Part shown: piece after piece, positions 48,701-61,912 of the stretch
Position numbering within the stretch: the first letter of the stretch is position 1
Layout: the number at the start of each line of letters is the position of its first letter
NCBI GenBank assembly: GCA_040954595.2
Contig: CM082584.2
Coordinates: 10,230,001-10,294,000, forward strand
Direction: 5' to 3'
DNA from: Balanoglossus misakiensis
Lineage: Eukaryota; Hemichordata
Length of the DNA: 64,000 nucleotides
Made by a program: the position numbers and the translations under genes
The notes under the pieces: model-generated
What the model was told of the DNA's origin: nothing
Database searches by the model: none
The model's input: the letters and a program-made list of their open reading frames with translations, nothing else

Positions 48701-51700
48701 CAACGAGGGGTAAAATATGATGAAATAACGTAATCAATCAATCAATGAATCAAACAGTCGACCGGTCAATCAATCAATTATAACAATTGAATTTTAACTC
48801 GGAAAACAATAGCAATATAGAGATTTTTGTAGAAATTTTCCGACAAATTATCAAAACCATAGATATGTTCCATTGCACGGTAATTTGGTCCATGCACAAC
48901 AAAGGGCCCGTATGTACGTCATTCGAGTTGCATTGCGGCCATATTTGCCTTTCACCGATACAACCACCACTCAAACGAACGACAAACCTCTTCAGAGACC
49001 AAGTATCACAATTTAATCGACGCTCTGGCTCTGCTGTTTCGACATGTTTGTTTTTCGGGGCTATTTTGCTTCAAGCTGTAAACAAATGACGTAGAGCAAC
49101 AAAATCCGCGGTGTGTGACCTCAAAGGCTTCCTGTACGACAAACTTGTTTTGCAAAAAAAAGAACGTTTGCCTTGCTTAAGTGTTGGCCACAGCCTACAA
49201 CGCCACACAACCGTCCATCTCCGTAAACATCAATCACCATGGTCACGGTTTGAATAATGAAATATCAATTTCCTTTCGACATGTATTCAGCATCGACCGG
49301 ACAAGCGAAAAATCGCGATGTGTGAAGATGTCGGAAATGAAAACTCGGAAAGGACATGCCGAGTAGAAAAGATTTCTACACAATCGAAAACCAACATAAG
49401 GTTCTTCTGTGCTCCAGGGCAAGTTGCTTGACAAGGGAGCAGTAACAGAGCATTTCGAGATTTCCAGATTCACAACTGAACTTCGCCCGGAGAAAAAGTG
49501 GTCGATTTTTTTTTCAACAAAGACAAGTCAGGGAACGGAATTAACAAACCCGGAGATCTTCAGTGCCGCAAGGTACCACGGGAACCGGGGGTAAACAGTA
49601 ACTGTTTTCGTTATCTTTGTACGGGAAACAAAAAAAGTGTGACGAAGGTCGACGAGAACGTAATCCCAATAATCGCCTTCTGTAATTAGCGGAGCTGTTT
49701 ACAAGTCCAGACTTGGTCGAGTTGAATTATTTCCATCTCGGTCAATCAGTGGGTCTCACAATTCAACGATTCAGTAGAGAGAAATCTTGGCTAATCTCCT
49801 TTTTATCCCGAGGCATAACACTTTTACAAATATAGATTGCCGTGTCGTAACAGACATCTGTCTGCGACATAACGACACCGCAGCATCTTGAGTTAATCCT
49901 TTTACGGTATGTTGTGGGCGCGAGTGACCCATAAAAAGTGCCCGAAAATAGTCGAGGCGCCGATTTTGTAGGTATAAAACTGCCGAAAATAGCCTGGCGT
50001 AAGTCAGACGTATGTAAGTATGTGACATACCGTACTCAAAATCGAATGTGATAGTGCAAAGATGGCCATTTTTCTGACAAACAAAGGGTAGTTGATGATC
50101 TGTACCCATTCACCGTCCACTCTAAAGGTTACGTTCTAACGTAAAACTGCAACGGCAAAACTGAGGGCCATGTTGCTATTTCAAATCTCCACGTAGGGAA
50201 ATGTATATGCTTGAATGATTGTCTTAGAGCAAACAGACCCTTGAGGTAAAATATGATCGACGACTGTAGTCTGATGTGCTTTCAGAAATGGGTTCAACTT
50301 GAAGTATATAGACTCAGACTTATAGATTATCTCCAGGGGCTACAGACGATATTTTACAGTGAAGTCTGACCTAATGCGACATTCTGTGTGTTCCGATTTG
50401 CAGCCAAATGATTTGATTTTGAATCAACAAAAATTGTTAACGGATCATAGATTGAGATAATGTTTAGAACAGTTGTCAAAGGATTGATACATCAAGTGTT
50501 ATGACAAAGAAAGAATCCTAATATCATTTTCCAACACTTCCAACCCCAAACTCTCTTTGAGAAATGGCGAGATACGGTCTACTTGCTGGTATTCTTGTTT
50601 GACATTGAGGGATTCTGATGGATTGCACCTGGCACACTGTGACACGTGGACCTGACGTTTGCGGAGTCGTGCGCAGGGCAACGCTTGCGGTAAACGGGCA
50701 TCCAGTCTTTTAGTCTTTTTTGGCGTCGAGACATGCAAATCAGTCTCAAGTCGATGAACGTAACCGTCAACCGCCAGTCGGTGGCATTATTTCAGTTGTT
50801 AGATGGCCAAGAGGCGAGTCTAGTTTTACTTTCTACTTTACATTTGCGATTCTGAAAAAAACCCAGTCACTTCGAGGTAAACTCAGTCACAGCGATGACC
50901 ACTTTTTACTGATTGTTCAAAAAAACTTCCCCAGTGGCAAGGTGTATTTTAGCACGCTGTCGGGAGTGCAAGAAAACACAACAGCCGCGAAATCAAACAC
51001 CAATTAACTGAAAAAGTAGTCAAAAGCTGAGACTTTTGCCCATTTGTCTCACGATTTTGCCTGAAACGATGCATTTTTCAGATTATCCGCGAATAGACGT
51101 CCCAGACTCTCTGAAACTTGTAGCTTCCAGGTACAAATGAACTACCTTACTGATGTCCCAGTTATAACCAAGAAACACACATACCAGTGAAAACAACCAA
51201 TCAAAGCTATCCTCTCTGTGTGTCGGATTTTCGCTTGCTTCACTTCACAGGAATACAGAAAAGCAGAAAAGAGGGAGGTTTCGATTTTCAATGAACCTGG
51301 CGTTTCTTCTTTCCTTCGCGATCATTGTAGTGAGTGAATACCCCGCTGGACGAATCATTCGCTTGCATGACCCCCTCCTGCTATTGTCAAATTCAACAAA
51401 CAGCATTTAAAGAAAACCTTACTGTACTTTCCAATGTTTCGCGAAAAAATTGTTCAAGCTCATCTTGCAGGTCGTTAAACGCCATACGAAAAAACCCATA
51501 ACTTTGGATTCTTGTATTTTTTTCCGTCGTTGATGAAGCCCCCTAACGACGCGACCAGACAAGGTGTATTTAGTGCTCGTTTCTATGGAAACGAACGTCA
51601 AACAAGGCAAGTCTTTTTCAGGGTTCTATAAATAAATGCCTCATCATGGAAACACTAGGATTAACCATCTGATTACCAATCATTATACTTGTAGAACATT

Positions 51701-54700
51701 TTGAGAGTGTTTCTCTATTATCTTCACATTAAGACAGGGAGTCTTGCCCTCGTAAGTCTGTAAGAAGGTACTAATAGGAGATTGAAACTCGGGAGTAATC
51801 CTTCATTGTTGGGGAGGGTCTGTTATCCCTTGGGAACCAATCAAAAACACACATCTTTGTGTCATCCAACCAAGCGGGTAAAGGCGAGATAATGACCAGC
51901 GCTAAATTACTATCTGGAGTTTTTCATCGCGAAACAATGAATTGTGTTTGAATTGGCGAGGTTCTGTTCGGGCTCTGGGGCAAGTGCTTTGTGAACTGGA
52001 CTTGAGGGCTGCCGAGGAGTTAGCACTGCAATCTGTCAAGTTGAAAACAGAGAGCGCAACAAAGGAATCAAGTACTTTTAATTAGGATTGCGTCATTCGA
52101 TTCCTGGCGGACGTTACGGTGGCGGAAGGTGAAATGTCTGTTCATTTTCACTTGGTTAAAGAGAAGTGGAATGAAAAGAAGTTTTATCCGAGTGACTCAC
52201 GTCATTTGTCTGTGCTGAGTTTCCAACGCAGCGTTTGTGTTGCGGATGGACCACTCACTCTCTTACATAACACAGCTCATCGATTTTGACAGTTTTCACA
52301 TTTCTTTGCAGCTGAGCCAAATATTTTGAATGCAGGGCATTTTTTCCGCACCGGGCTCTGAACAAATGTAGGTTTGGTTTTGTAAAGAAAGAATCTATGA
52401 GATGCGAAAATATTAGCGGTCCGTAACAATATTTGGCATCCTGTCTGTTTGTTGATGCAACCGAGGCAATACAATATCCGCGCCAACGTTTACAGATGTC
52501 TTCAGGAAGACGGCTGCGGTTTGTGTCCTCGGATTCCAATATGGTAGCAAAGCAAACTCATTTCGGCAGCGACGACAGCGATGCCAGTTTGCACTGCACA
52601 GCTGTAGAAATAGTTTTCTCTGTCACCGCAATGACAGAGGAGTCCGGCATGTGTGCACAGAGTTCCGAAAATTCCGGCAGAACAATAAAATGACTGATAA
52701 ATGTTGGGGTTGACTGACGCGAAGTTTCTCGCTAACTCGATGAAGTGATGGGCCGAAGTTTGACACTGTCAGCTGATAGCTCGATTGTCTAATCTGGATT
52801 CCAGAGAAAGGTGGATTATAGTAACATTTTACGTAAGTCCACATCCGGGATAATACCGGGATTTCTCAATGCCTGTTGCGTAGGGCAACCGGCCCAGGAG
52901 ATTACACATGGCGTTTACTCCAGTCATGAGATTTTCTCATTCATTAAATTATCAAAAATATGCCTTGGGGAGAAAAGATATGCTTCGTCGCCTGTCTTAA
53001 TCTTAGTAAGTAAATGAAAGCGCATGTACTTGATTTACAATAGTGTTTCATAATCGATTCCATGATACATGTACTCGCCTGCGAGGAGTGAAGTCATCTG
53101 CAGCCACTGCTATTCAAGGAGATAAGTGAGCGTTAGCATTTAACTGTCCCTTTAATTGAAAGTTTAAAGGAGACAAATTGGAACCAACGCATGTTACGTG
53201 TGTATTATTTATGTGTACTTCAGATAAGTACGATTATTGTGAGATTTGGCAATCAATCGCGACAACGTTCGCGTATGTTCGTGAATGCAGACCATGTACT
53301 AAAAAGTACGCTTGAAGAGCACGCCCATTCCTCTGTTTCTGTTGACGTGTTGGAATTGTTGATGTTTCTAACACCAAGTCGAGAGTTTCACCCCGAAAGT
53401 ACGGTACAGAGCGTTTTTATAACAACCCATTTCTTTACTAATCTACTCGCCGTCTAATCGACCCAACACAACTATTCTACCGATTAGCGTTTGGCGGAGC
53501 AGAGCCCCTTGCTTATCGGTTTGTAATTTTGCCGATAAAACGATGGGCATTGGTGATAAAAAGATACCTGCAATTTGTCAAAGGTACTTAAACACAAGAG
53601 GTCGGTTGCAGAGAATCACACGACGAGAATCGTTCGATAAGACAGCTTTGGAACGGACCCCGTTTCCACTGCAAACACACGGTTATCATCGAGTGGTCGA
53701 TTAACACATTCAAGTTTCTGTGGAAACTGCCGGGTTTACCCTCGGGCCAATTTGCCTGAATGAAGCCGAGTTCTTTGACTTCACAAATGTAACCATGTCT
53801 ACACAAAGAAGTATTAGAATTCCGGAGCACCTGCGATATCCAAGTTGGCCAAACTGACCTCTGAACTCTTCCCGAGAACATTCAGTTAGTCATGTGATCA
53901 TAATACACACAACATTACTCCATGTAACCTCTATCCTAAATATGCACTACGAGCAATCTACAACGAGCGTATAACCGCGGTCACTCCACGAGTGGAGTGA
54001 CTGTGGTATAACATACGAGTGTATACGCTAATCAACAGGTGGTTGGTATTCCAAGATATTTAGTTTTATTCTTTCAACTATTTTAATAGTGCACATTATA
54101 TATTCTGAATGCGGTAGTGGGATGCTACACACCGATTTCGAGAAAATATATCTCCAGGCATCAAGTCGCTCACGCACCACGGCGACGTCTACGTGTGACC
54201 ACGTGAATGTATCTACATGCGCGGAGTGTTCAACACTAACAGCGTACATTGTATATACATAAACCGTTATACCTGTCGTTTGATCGGCTGTAAAACACAT
54301 TAAAGTTTTGTTACCTTGAAACACTCTGTGAATGTGGCAAGTACGTGGCATCCACAGAGAAAACCAGCTTATTCAAACACATTTGTTTGGTCAGGGCGAC
54401 GGTAAAGATCGGCTGTGACCACAGTGCCGCGCCGAATTGGTTTGCTTATCGACGTTTTATTGAAGGCCAGTGAGCAAATATAGAGAACGGTTTGCATTGA
54501 CAATCGCGGTAACAAAGTCGTAAGACTGACTTTGTCATTAGAAGGTCCTTTCTTTGGACGGGCGTGTCAGTTTTGGCAAATCACGGTCCTCGCATCTGCC
54601 GAAATGCATGACCGTTACCCCGGGTCACACCCGAAGCGAGCCCCCCTAAAGCTTCGGTGATTGTTAATTTATTGTTTAGATATAATGGTTAATCACGATC

Positions 54701-55498
54701 AATCTCGCATAAATAACCGTATAATCGCGTTTGGCGGACAGGAATAGGCGTCCAAACACGGTCACTGCGGTGACAAGAGACGAGAAAAGTTTGGATATTT
54801 ACACGAGCACTTTAAATAGAAAGCATTACCCTTGGAGACAAAGTTTAAATGAAAAATTTGACCCTTGGAGAGTTGCAAACAAATACATGTATATTCCAAT
54901 ATAAACAGTTTTAAGACTCGAGCCGAGTGTCTCGGAGCTAGCTGTCATTGGATGGGACTTCCCAAGAGAGCCCGTTAAAATCGCCAGGATCATTTCAGTT
55001 CCGTGTCCAGTTTTTGCACGTGTGTTGTGCACACGTAATACTCTCGTGGAATTCAGTGCGGATGTTTGTAGTGAAGGTTTATTGCGCAATTCCCCTCTGA
55101 CGGCAATGTCGTTTCATGGACCTGGTGTTTATAAAGGTGAGTTTGATGATAGTTGCCACTCCCCCCTCCCTCGGCTGTTATGCGCAAACTCCGAACAGCG
55201 CTTACGCCAGCTTTTTATCATGTTTGTGAGTTGATCAGTGTGGGACAATACCAGCAACGAGGCAGTTCCAATTATTGGTCTCTGTCTGTGAATGACGCTA
55301 AAACAATTGGGATCGTTGATTACATTTCAGCGTGACAATTCTTCAAAGGAGTGTGTGTTGCGTGGCGTGGTTTAGAGTGCGCACTTGAGGCAGTCGACAA
55401 TGATCTGTCCGGTATTTTAGACTGGAGGACATTCCGACGAAGTGAGACGGCGGAACGCTGCGGCTGGTTCAGTCGACATCCACGTTATAGTATATAGT
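45716..55498. other. Gene-poor 9.8-kb interval between FoxE-like and ankyrin genes
   Basis: No exon or RNA gene could be supported. Open frames here are under about 140 codons and unlike known proteins. Visible items are a CTGGTCCC repeat near 46896-46931, ATCA/TCAA-rich stretches near 48732-48790, and an imperfect palindrome at 53974-54007. A 31-nt ATG-plus-donor stretch lies at 55106-55136. It may contain regulatory DNA of the neighbouring developmental gene. Confidence 0.55.
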
Positions 55499-57232
55499 AT
55501 GTCATCGGCCAACATGAGGGATTTACCGGAACTGCATGCTTACATCCGCAAGGGATACTTCCACGAGCTGCGCCTTTTGGTCGACAAGGGAACGGATGTC
55601 AACGTGCGGGACAGGGAAGGCAGAACGCCGCTGATTGTGTGCACGTTCCTGGAGAACGAGAGCTGGGCCGTGGGCATCGCACGGATGCTGCTGGAGAAGG
55701 GAGCGTCGGTCGGGGACGCAGACAGGCGCGGTCTGGGCGCGCTTAGTTACGCGTGCCTGTATGAACGGGATCAGCTCGTCGATGTGTACTTGAACGCAAT
55801 CGATTTTGACCTGAACCAGGTTGATAAGTCCGGCAACACGGCCCTCATGTACGCTGTTTCCACCGGTAACCTGAACAACGTCAGAAAGCTGGTGAGATGT
55901 TTGAAGCGTTACAAAATGACCGTGGACAGGGCCAATCGGCGGGGGATGACGCCTTTACTCGAAGCTTGTCGCACTGGACATTTTGATTGTGCCAAAGTGC
56001 TAATCAACGACGGCGGTGCTAATGAGGAGCACCGGGACAAAGCCGAAAAGAAAAATGCCAAAGAATGGGAACAAGAGTACATAACACTGAAAAACCAGCG
56101 CCGAGAGGCTTGGCCAGACCCCGAGAACGAGAAAAACACGACTTCCACTCGTCCGCCTGGTCTGCCTCGTCTCGATTTGTCCCGACTGCAGCAGTCGGTG
56201 AAATCAGCGTCGACGACAACCCAGGGTAGCAACTCCAGTTCGTGTGACAGTTCGGTGTCTGTGAACTTTGACGCCGGCGGTGAGACGAGGCAACGCCGTC
56301 CCAACACCGTGCCAGACACGCTTCAACGTTCACTACGCAACGAGTTGGCCATACGACCCCATTCCGCTTGCACCCGGGAGAGGATTACGGCTAAATTTCA
56401 CCCAACTATTGCTTTATACAGAAACTCTGCAGACAGCGGCGACGCGAGCCGGGCCCAGGCACCGCGGAATCGTCAGGGCCGTCAGCGGCGCCGCAAGAAA
56501 AAAGACCAAAATCCATGGAAACGCGAACTTGGGACCATATACAAAAACTACGAAATTCAAGTCTCAAGATCGTATCGACATAAAGCTCTTCCCAAAACGC
56601 CGTCGGAAGTGTTTGTTCCCGTTCCGAGGTTCGGGAGAGGTCACAAAGGTTTAGCGCCGGTTTCGGAAGAAGGCGGGCGACTGACGCCGTCGAGATCGGG
56701 CAGGAGATCGTCGGTCTTCCGGGGAGGTTCCAAAGAAGACGTGAGAAAGAGCGACGGGAATCCCAACAGCCCGGGGAGCGCCAAGAGCGGCGGGGAGCCC
56801 AACGAGCGAGGCATCAAGATCCTGCTGGGAGCGCTGAGGCGAAGCTCGCTGTCCAGGAACGACCAGGAAGTGACGGTGACGACGGAGGGAGCGGCCAAAC
56901 TGATGGTGAGCGCGTTTCGCAGAAGGCGGTCCCGCGCTGCCTCGGCGGTGTCGTCGTCAGCTCAGGGCGAACCAGCAGACGACAACAACAAACCGAGGAC
57001 CAAGAGCGAATCTGACGTCCCCGCCGGACTTGTGCCGTCCACGGGGCGACCCAGAAACCACTCTATCTGTAGTAACCTGACGAACGCGACGATACCCGAA
57101 GAAGATGACGATGCTGCCAACGCGAACAATGTACAGACCGGGTTAGGAATGAACAAAGATGACGTCATGCGGCTGCGAAAACTGGCCAAAACAGGTAGAA
57201 AAGTCAGTGTTGGGTCGGATTCTGAAAACTGA
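55499..57232 (+). CDS. Ankyrin-repeat protein, intronless, 577 aa
   Basis: Residues about 10-190 form an ankyrin-repeat domain of roughly five repeats: LHAYIRKGYFHELRLLVDKG, then DVNVRDREGRTPLIVC, ADRRGLGALSYACLYERD, DKSGNTALMYAVSTGNLNNV and NRRGMTPLLEACRTGHFDCA. The second repeat has a longer loop (ENESWAVGIA) before its outer helix. The remaining 390 residues are Ser/Arg/Lys-rich and probably disordered, with basic clusters (GRQRRRKKKDQ, FRRRRSR) and an acidic piece (PEEDDDA), ending VSVGSDSEN. GC content is higher than in the surroundings, supporting real coding. ATG 55499 is the first in frame after an upstream TAG at 55418. The layout recalls ANKRD34 proteins (N-terminal repeats with a long loop, then a disordered tail), but I do not assign it. 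Likely a scaffold; no catalytic motif. Confidence 0.88.
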   Translation: MSSANMRDLPELHAYIRKGYFHELRLLVDKGTDVNVRDREGRTPLIVCTFLENESWAVGIARMLLEKGASVGDADRRGLGALSYACLYERDQLVDVYLNAIDFDLNQVDKSGNTALMYAVSTGNLNNVRKLVRCLKRYKMTVDRANRRGMTPLLEACRTGHFDCAKVLINDGGANEEHRDKAEKKNAKEWEQEYITLKNQRREAWPDPENEKNTTSTRPPGLPRLDLSRLQQSVKSASTTTQGSNSSSCDSSVSVNFDAGGETRQRRPNTVPDTLQRSLRNELAIRPHSACTRERITAKFHPTIALYRNSADSGDASRAQAPRNRQGRQRRRKKKDQNPWKRELGTIYKNYEIQVSRSYRHKALPKTPSEVFVPVPRFGRGHKGLAPVSEEGGRLTPSRSGRRSSVFRGGSKEDVRKSDGNPNSPGSAKSGGEPNERGIKILLGALRRSSLSRNDQEVTVTTEGAAKLMVSAFRRRRSRAASAVSSSAQGEPADDNNKPRTKSESDVPAGLVPSTGRPRNHSICSNLTNATIPEEDDDAANANNVQTGLGMNKDDVMRLRKLAKTGRKVSVGSDSEN

Positions 57233-60200
57233 GTTCACACAATTTAGTTTTCGTGACATTTCTGGAAAGATGACGGTGGTGCGAGTATTGGAACAGCAGG
57301 ACATTGTGTACAAGACGGTGACTGACCACTCTCTAAAGTGTTTTGTAAACGAAAATAACCAAACCCTTGATAAAAAATGGACAGTCTGTTGTTATTGGTG
57401 CAACTTTCTAAAATCTTTCGGCCAATCCGAGCCTTCACAATCACCTTGGTAACAATTGTCCAAATACCATGATAAAATCGACTTTCATAGTTGAAGCATA
57501 ATCACTTCGATAATCAACAACAGATTGATAGTATTTAGAGGAAATTTGACTGATTTTGTTTGCGTGACGTAAGTTAAATTCGACAGTTGACACGTGACTT
57601 TACAAACCGCTGTGAATTAAAAGAAAACTGGCCTTGAAATTGGCATGGGCATGTTTTAGGGGTTGTAGCATTGTTGTTATATCAAGAGTCGAACTCTCAT
57701 AGCAGAGACATAATTTCAACGCAGTCCGTCGACCACTTGGACAGACATCAGCACAGTGTTTTTTCTATCGATGATCAAGAGGTGAACGACTTGACCTGTG
57801 ATCATTGTGCTATAAACACACATCCACCACTATAACCTCCTGGCTCGTTGATCTCAGGAGATCCACGCCTAAACAACTCCCCGAAGACACTGAACAGTTT
57901 CGCCGCCCCTTTTGAGTATTTGCGTACTGTAATATGTACTCCCCTTCGCGAATACAGCGCGAGTTCTTTGTAGATAACATTATCTACCTCAGAAAAGAAA
58001 TTATAGTGTGGTAAATTTACCGCATCTGTGGGATGCTGCTGTATTTACGTTGTCAACAAACGCTCAGAATTTACATTTCAAGTGCCGAACCCAATTAAGT
58101 AGTATTGTATTATTACATTGTCTTCTTCTGTGTTGGTTTAAACCTGTTCCATATGTATACATTTTCATTGAAACTTTAATTTAAAAAGAAGAGTGTTTAG
58201 TCAAACTAATGTATAAATTTTCAAACTGTGTGTTCTTTTTTGGGGGTACTAGTATTTCGTTGCCTCTTTCTACCTGCGAGACTAACGCAGTCTGTCGTAC
58301 GAGTTGCGGGCCAATCGAATCGCTGGGGGTCATGACACGCGGTGATCGCCGCGCTGGTGTAGAGAGTAAACCCGATTTGAACCGTGCGACAGCTGATGTT
58401 ATCAATTCAACGGTATTCAATCCGTACGACAAAAGCATTTGACAGCACAAACGCTAAAACGCACTATGTAATCCTATAAACAGACAAGCCAATGAAGATG
58501 CCTTCAGCTGTTAACGGACCCGTGTGCTCATCTTGGTAACCATAGCAACTCTCTCTTTTCGCATACCACGGGGGTAGATTTTATACACTGGCAACTGACC
58601 ACGCTATGTGTGTACATATTTACGGAGTACTTATATGGTAATATCTATCGTAATAAACGACATACTACATCGTAGTTACAGGCATTTGTTATTTGATTTG
58701 ACCTAAATACACGCTATCACAAACGAGTTAAAACGTGTTGTTTTCGATTTGGGATTACAGAATGGCATATATATCTATTTATATTGGCTTGTTTATTTAT
58801 TTTGGAAGTTGATTGTATGGTACGTACTTTGTAAGACCGTGACCCATGTATTTTCACTATATAATTCTTGTATTCTCACTCTCCCCTCTTCCTCACTCTC
58901 ACCTGTCCAACATTTCTACCAACTCAGCTTCATAAAGCTTACAGTCTCGTCGGTGGGGGGGGGGGGGGGGGTTGCGGACAAAGCAAATTGGTCAACTGGA
59001 ACGAGGTAATACTAGTTATTGCTACCTGAAACGCCAAGCTACAATACAGCACTAGTTATATTCCGGGAAACGACTAGAGATGTGATAATTGGAGCCACAC
59101 ACATCAATGAATTGGTCGAGGGCTCGTCTTTATGGGATATTGTTTATTGGGCAATTTGTCACGTGATTTGACTCTACAATTTGACTCTTTAACATGCCGA
59201 CCTTTGAGGCACATTCCAGTCATTGTCAACGGAGCATGAAACTGTACATTTGACAGCTTTGGAATCAACATATCGGATATTTTCGTTTTAGTGGCGATCG
59301 GCATTATGTGCAATATAGTCATTTCTGTAGTCGACGTCTAGCCGCCCGCCATCCATAAAAGTTAACGACGCCGGGCGGTCGGTTTTAAAGTTGAAGTATT
59401 GATGGAAGATCGAACAATTGGCGGGAAATTAAACCGGAATAAGGTGTTCACAGACAAAGGGTTTCGGGCTGTTCTTTGCATCTCAAGATTTGATTTCGTA
59501 TCTGTCAGTTTCATCGGCGTCTTAATCGCCGCTGACCTCGCGTCAATTTCGGCATGCCCACGCACCTATACCACCTTGACAGATGCCAGCCAAGTGTTGT
59601 CGTTGAGTAATATCACAGCACACCCAACAAGGGCGAAGTCCCTCTTCCAACCGTCAACAAAGCAGTACCCTGGCCGATCCAGGGCAATATCTGTCTCCTC
59701 AACAGCCAGCTACTGTTATCAAAGACTGCATGTCATTTTATCAATCAACAATACCCACAAAAGGTTGTCATTTTTGACAATCAGCAGTGTGGGCACTGAG
59801 CTTTAACTTTCTTGGCTCGACGCGCTCCGTTTGACTGAAAGCCCCTTGTTCATACACAAAGGTGGTCAATACCACCCTTTTCAATCGTCCCAGTAAACGA
59901 CCACTAGATTCATACGCCGCTGTGATTGTTTGCTTTTCCTTTGAGAATATAACTGATGTCAAGAAGAGGACAGTGAAAAGGTGTCTGCTATTCACAAACT
60001 GTTGTGTGAGGAGACAGAAACTGAACCAGTACATGTTCTGGCAACCGTGCATCATCCCAGTAACCACCAAAAACCAGGCTTTGTCCTGGTAAACCACAAG
60101 TGCATAGCCTGATAACCAACGATAACCAGTAATTATTGGGCGTGGAGGGGTACACCAAACGTATACTTTAGGGACCGTCTGAACTATTAAACTTAGTTTG

Positions 60201-61369
60201 GGATTTGGTAAGGATTGTCTCAGAAGGGCGTTTTGATATCATCACCATGGTGACGGGGGTGACCTTACCGATCTGTTTTTGTCAGTGACGTGGTCTAGGA
60301 GGTGTTAAGGTGGATTCCCGGTTGCCCGGAAACAGATCGCGTTGCCGACACGTAATTGAGAAACCTTGTAATTCCTAAACGAGTCAATAAGTCAACCACA
60401 CATTCTACGTAAAAGGCAAACGACCTTGAATCGTCATACTCAGTTATCTGGGGGATTAAAAAGTTTTTTTTTCAAGTCAACAGTGGTGCAAAATTGGATA
60501 AAGTACACACTTCTCTGACCTCGCAAATCATTTGACCTTGACGTCATCAAATTCACTGAGAACGCCACAATGCTTCCAACTATAGAGAAGTAATTAGATA
60601 ACTTGACTAGTCCGTCGGAGACCTTGGTCAACAACAGATCTAGACTAGCTGACATTTCAAAATGACCCCTTATCTCATACATGAACACTCAACCACAGAT
60701 CTTGATCAAAAACCACGTTTAACAGGTGGTTTTACCTTTTCCTTGTCGTAGATGGCGCATGCCACTGAAAACGACCCACGTCGAATTTAGGCAGTCAATT
60801 CTTTTGAGAATGACGATGTCTGTCTTGAGTTTGATGGCTTTTTTTCGCTTTCAAGTCAATTTCCTCTACCTTACCCATAATTTTAAATGGATACCCCTAT
60901 TACGCCATTATGCCCATTAGAATAACGCTGTACATGGATACGAGCGCCTTTTAACATTTTAAACAAACGTTGACACGTTAACCTGTTTCAATAGAACACC
61001 AGAGTCACATTTTCTTAGTTAACATGTAAAATTTATGTACCCATATTTATTGGTGTAAAATGTGAGGTCGCTGCAAAATGATCAAGAATAGCAGATAGGC
61101 AGCCGAAGCGAGGCTAAACTTCGAAGACATGGGATTCCCCAATCACGTGATCACTCTTTACAGCCTCACTTTGGATATTGAGTGAAAAAACACGAATAGC
61201 GCAAACGTGTACCCATAGTTTTAAACGATACAGACATGAATTTGTTTCTGGAATATGTAAGAAATAAACCAGCTTAACTAGAGTGGTTAAAATAATGCCC
61301 CGAAAGAAAACCAAGCGACATACGATTGCCAACACATTCTGAGGTCAAAGGTCGGCTGGGACTTCCCTT
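57233..61369. other. Intergenic between ankyrin gene and ZNG1
   Basis: About 4.1 kb with no supported gene. It contains a run of 17 G at 58955-58971, a perfect cAMP-response-type palindrome TGACGTCA at 60539-60546 and a DR1-like AGGTCAAAGGTCG at 61342-61354. A 135-codon open frame at 59399-59806 has no recognisable feature. Confidence 0.6.
58955..58971 (+). repeat. Homopolymer of 17 G
   Basis: Uninterrupted G run after CGTCGGT; prone to length variation and sequencing error. Confidence 0.95.
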
Positions 61370-61443
61370 GAAAATGGCGACTGAACGAAGGTGGGAGATT
61401 TGACCTCGGGTGTTTCTTCGACTTTTTCAATACATTAAAGAAG
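61370..61443 (+). other. Candidate 5' untranslated exon of ZNG1
   Basis: Ends in a strong donor AAG|GTAAGC at 61444. The next acceptor (TTTAATTCCAG, ending 61740) lies 51 bp before the ZNG1 start. The exon would include a nine-codon upstream frame, MATERRWEI, at 61374-61403. The 5' limit is a guess. Confidence 0.45.
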
Positions 61444-61791
61444 GTAAGCAGTCAATTTCGATTAATTTCTTTCACTGAATTTCCATGGAGTGCGCGTAGT
61501 CCTACTAAATCGATGCTGGGCCTGCAACTTAGCTGCACGCGACGGCGATTGAGATCGCTTGTAATCGCTATAGCAACACGGGTGGGCGTGGTCGTCCACG
61601 TGTGTACGGTCGAGGTCTGCGCTTGCTATTCTGCCCGAAATGTGGGTAGCTTCTTCCGTATGCTCGTCAATATCTACAAGAACCTTTCTTCTGTTTTCAT
61701 ATCTTGCCTATGAACACTTTTCCCCCCAATTTAATTCCAGTTTACATTCATCAATCCCATTTTGTCCCAACTGATGCTGATGTTTTGAATC

Positions 61792-61912
61792 ATGTCTGAC
61801 ACATCCTCTGAAGACGATGATGAATGTCCACAACTAGTTGCAGCAAGCGTGGAAACCACACCACCAGGCCCTACCAAGAAAATACCCGTCACAATTATAA
61901 CAGGATACTTAG
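61792..61912 (+). CDS. ZNG1: ZNG1 exon 1 (first coding)
   Basis: Begins [16 protein letters not shown] (A at -3) and ends VTIITGYL in the P loop at G|GTATGT. Confidence 0.94.

Noticed and set aside
59399-59806. 135-codon open frame before ZNG1
   Set aside because: No motif, and overlapping frames on the other strand look equally good, so probably noncoding.
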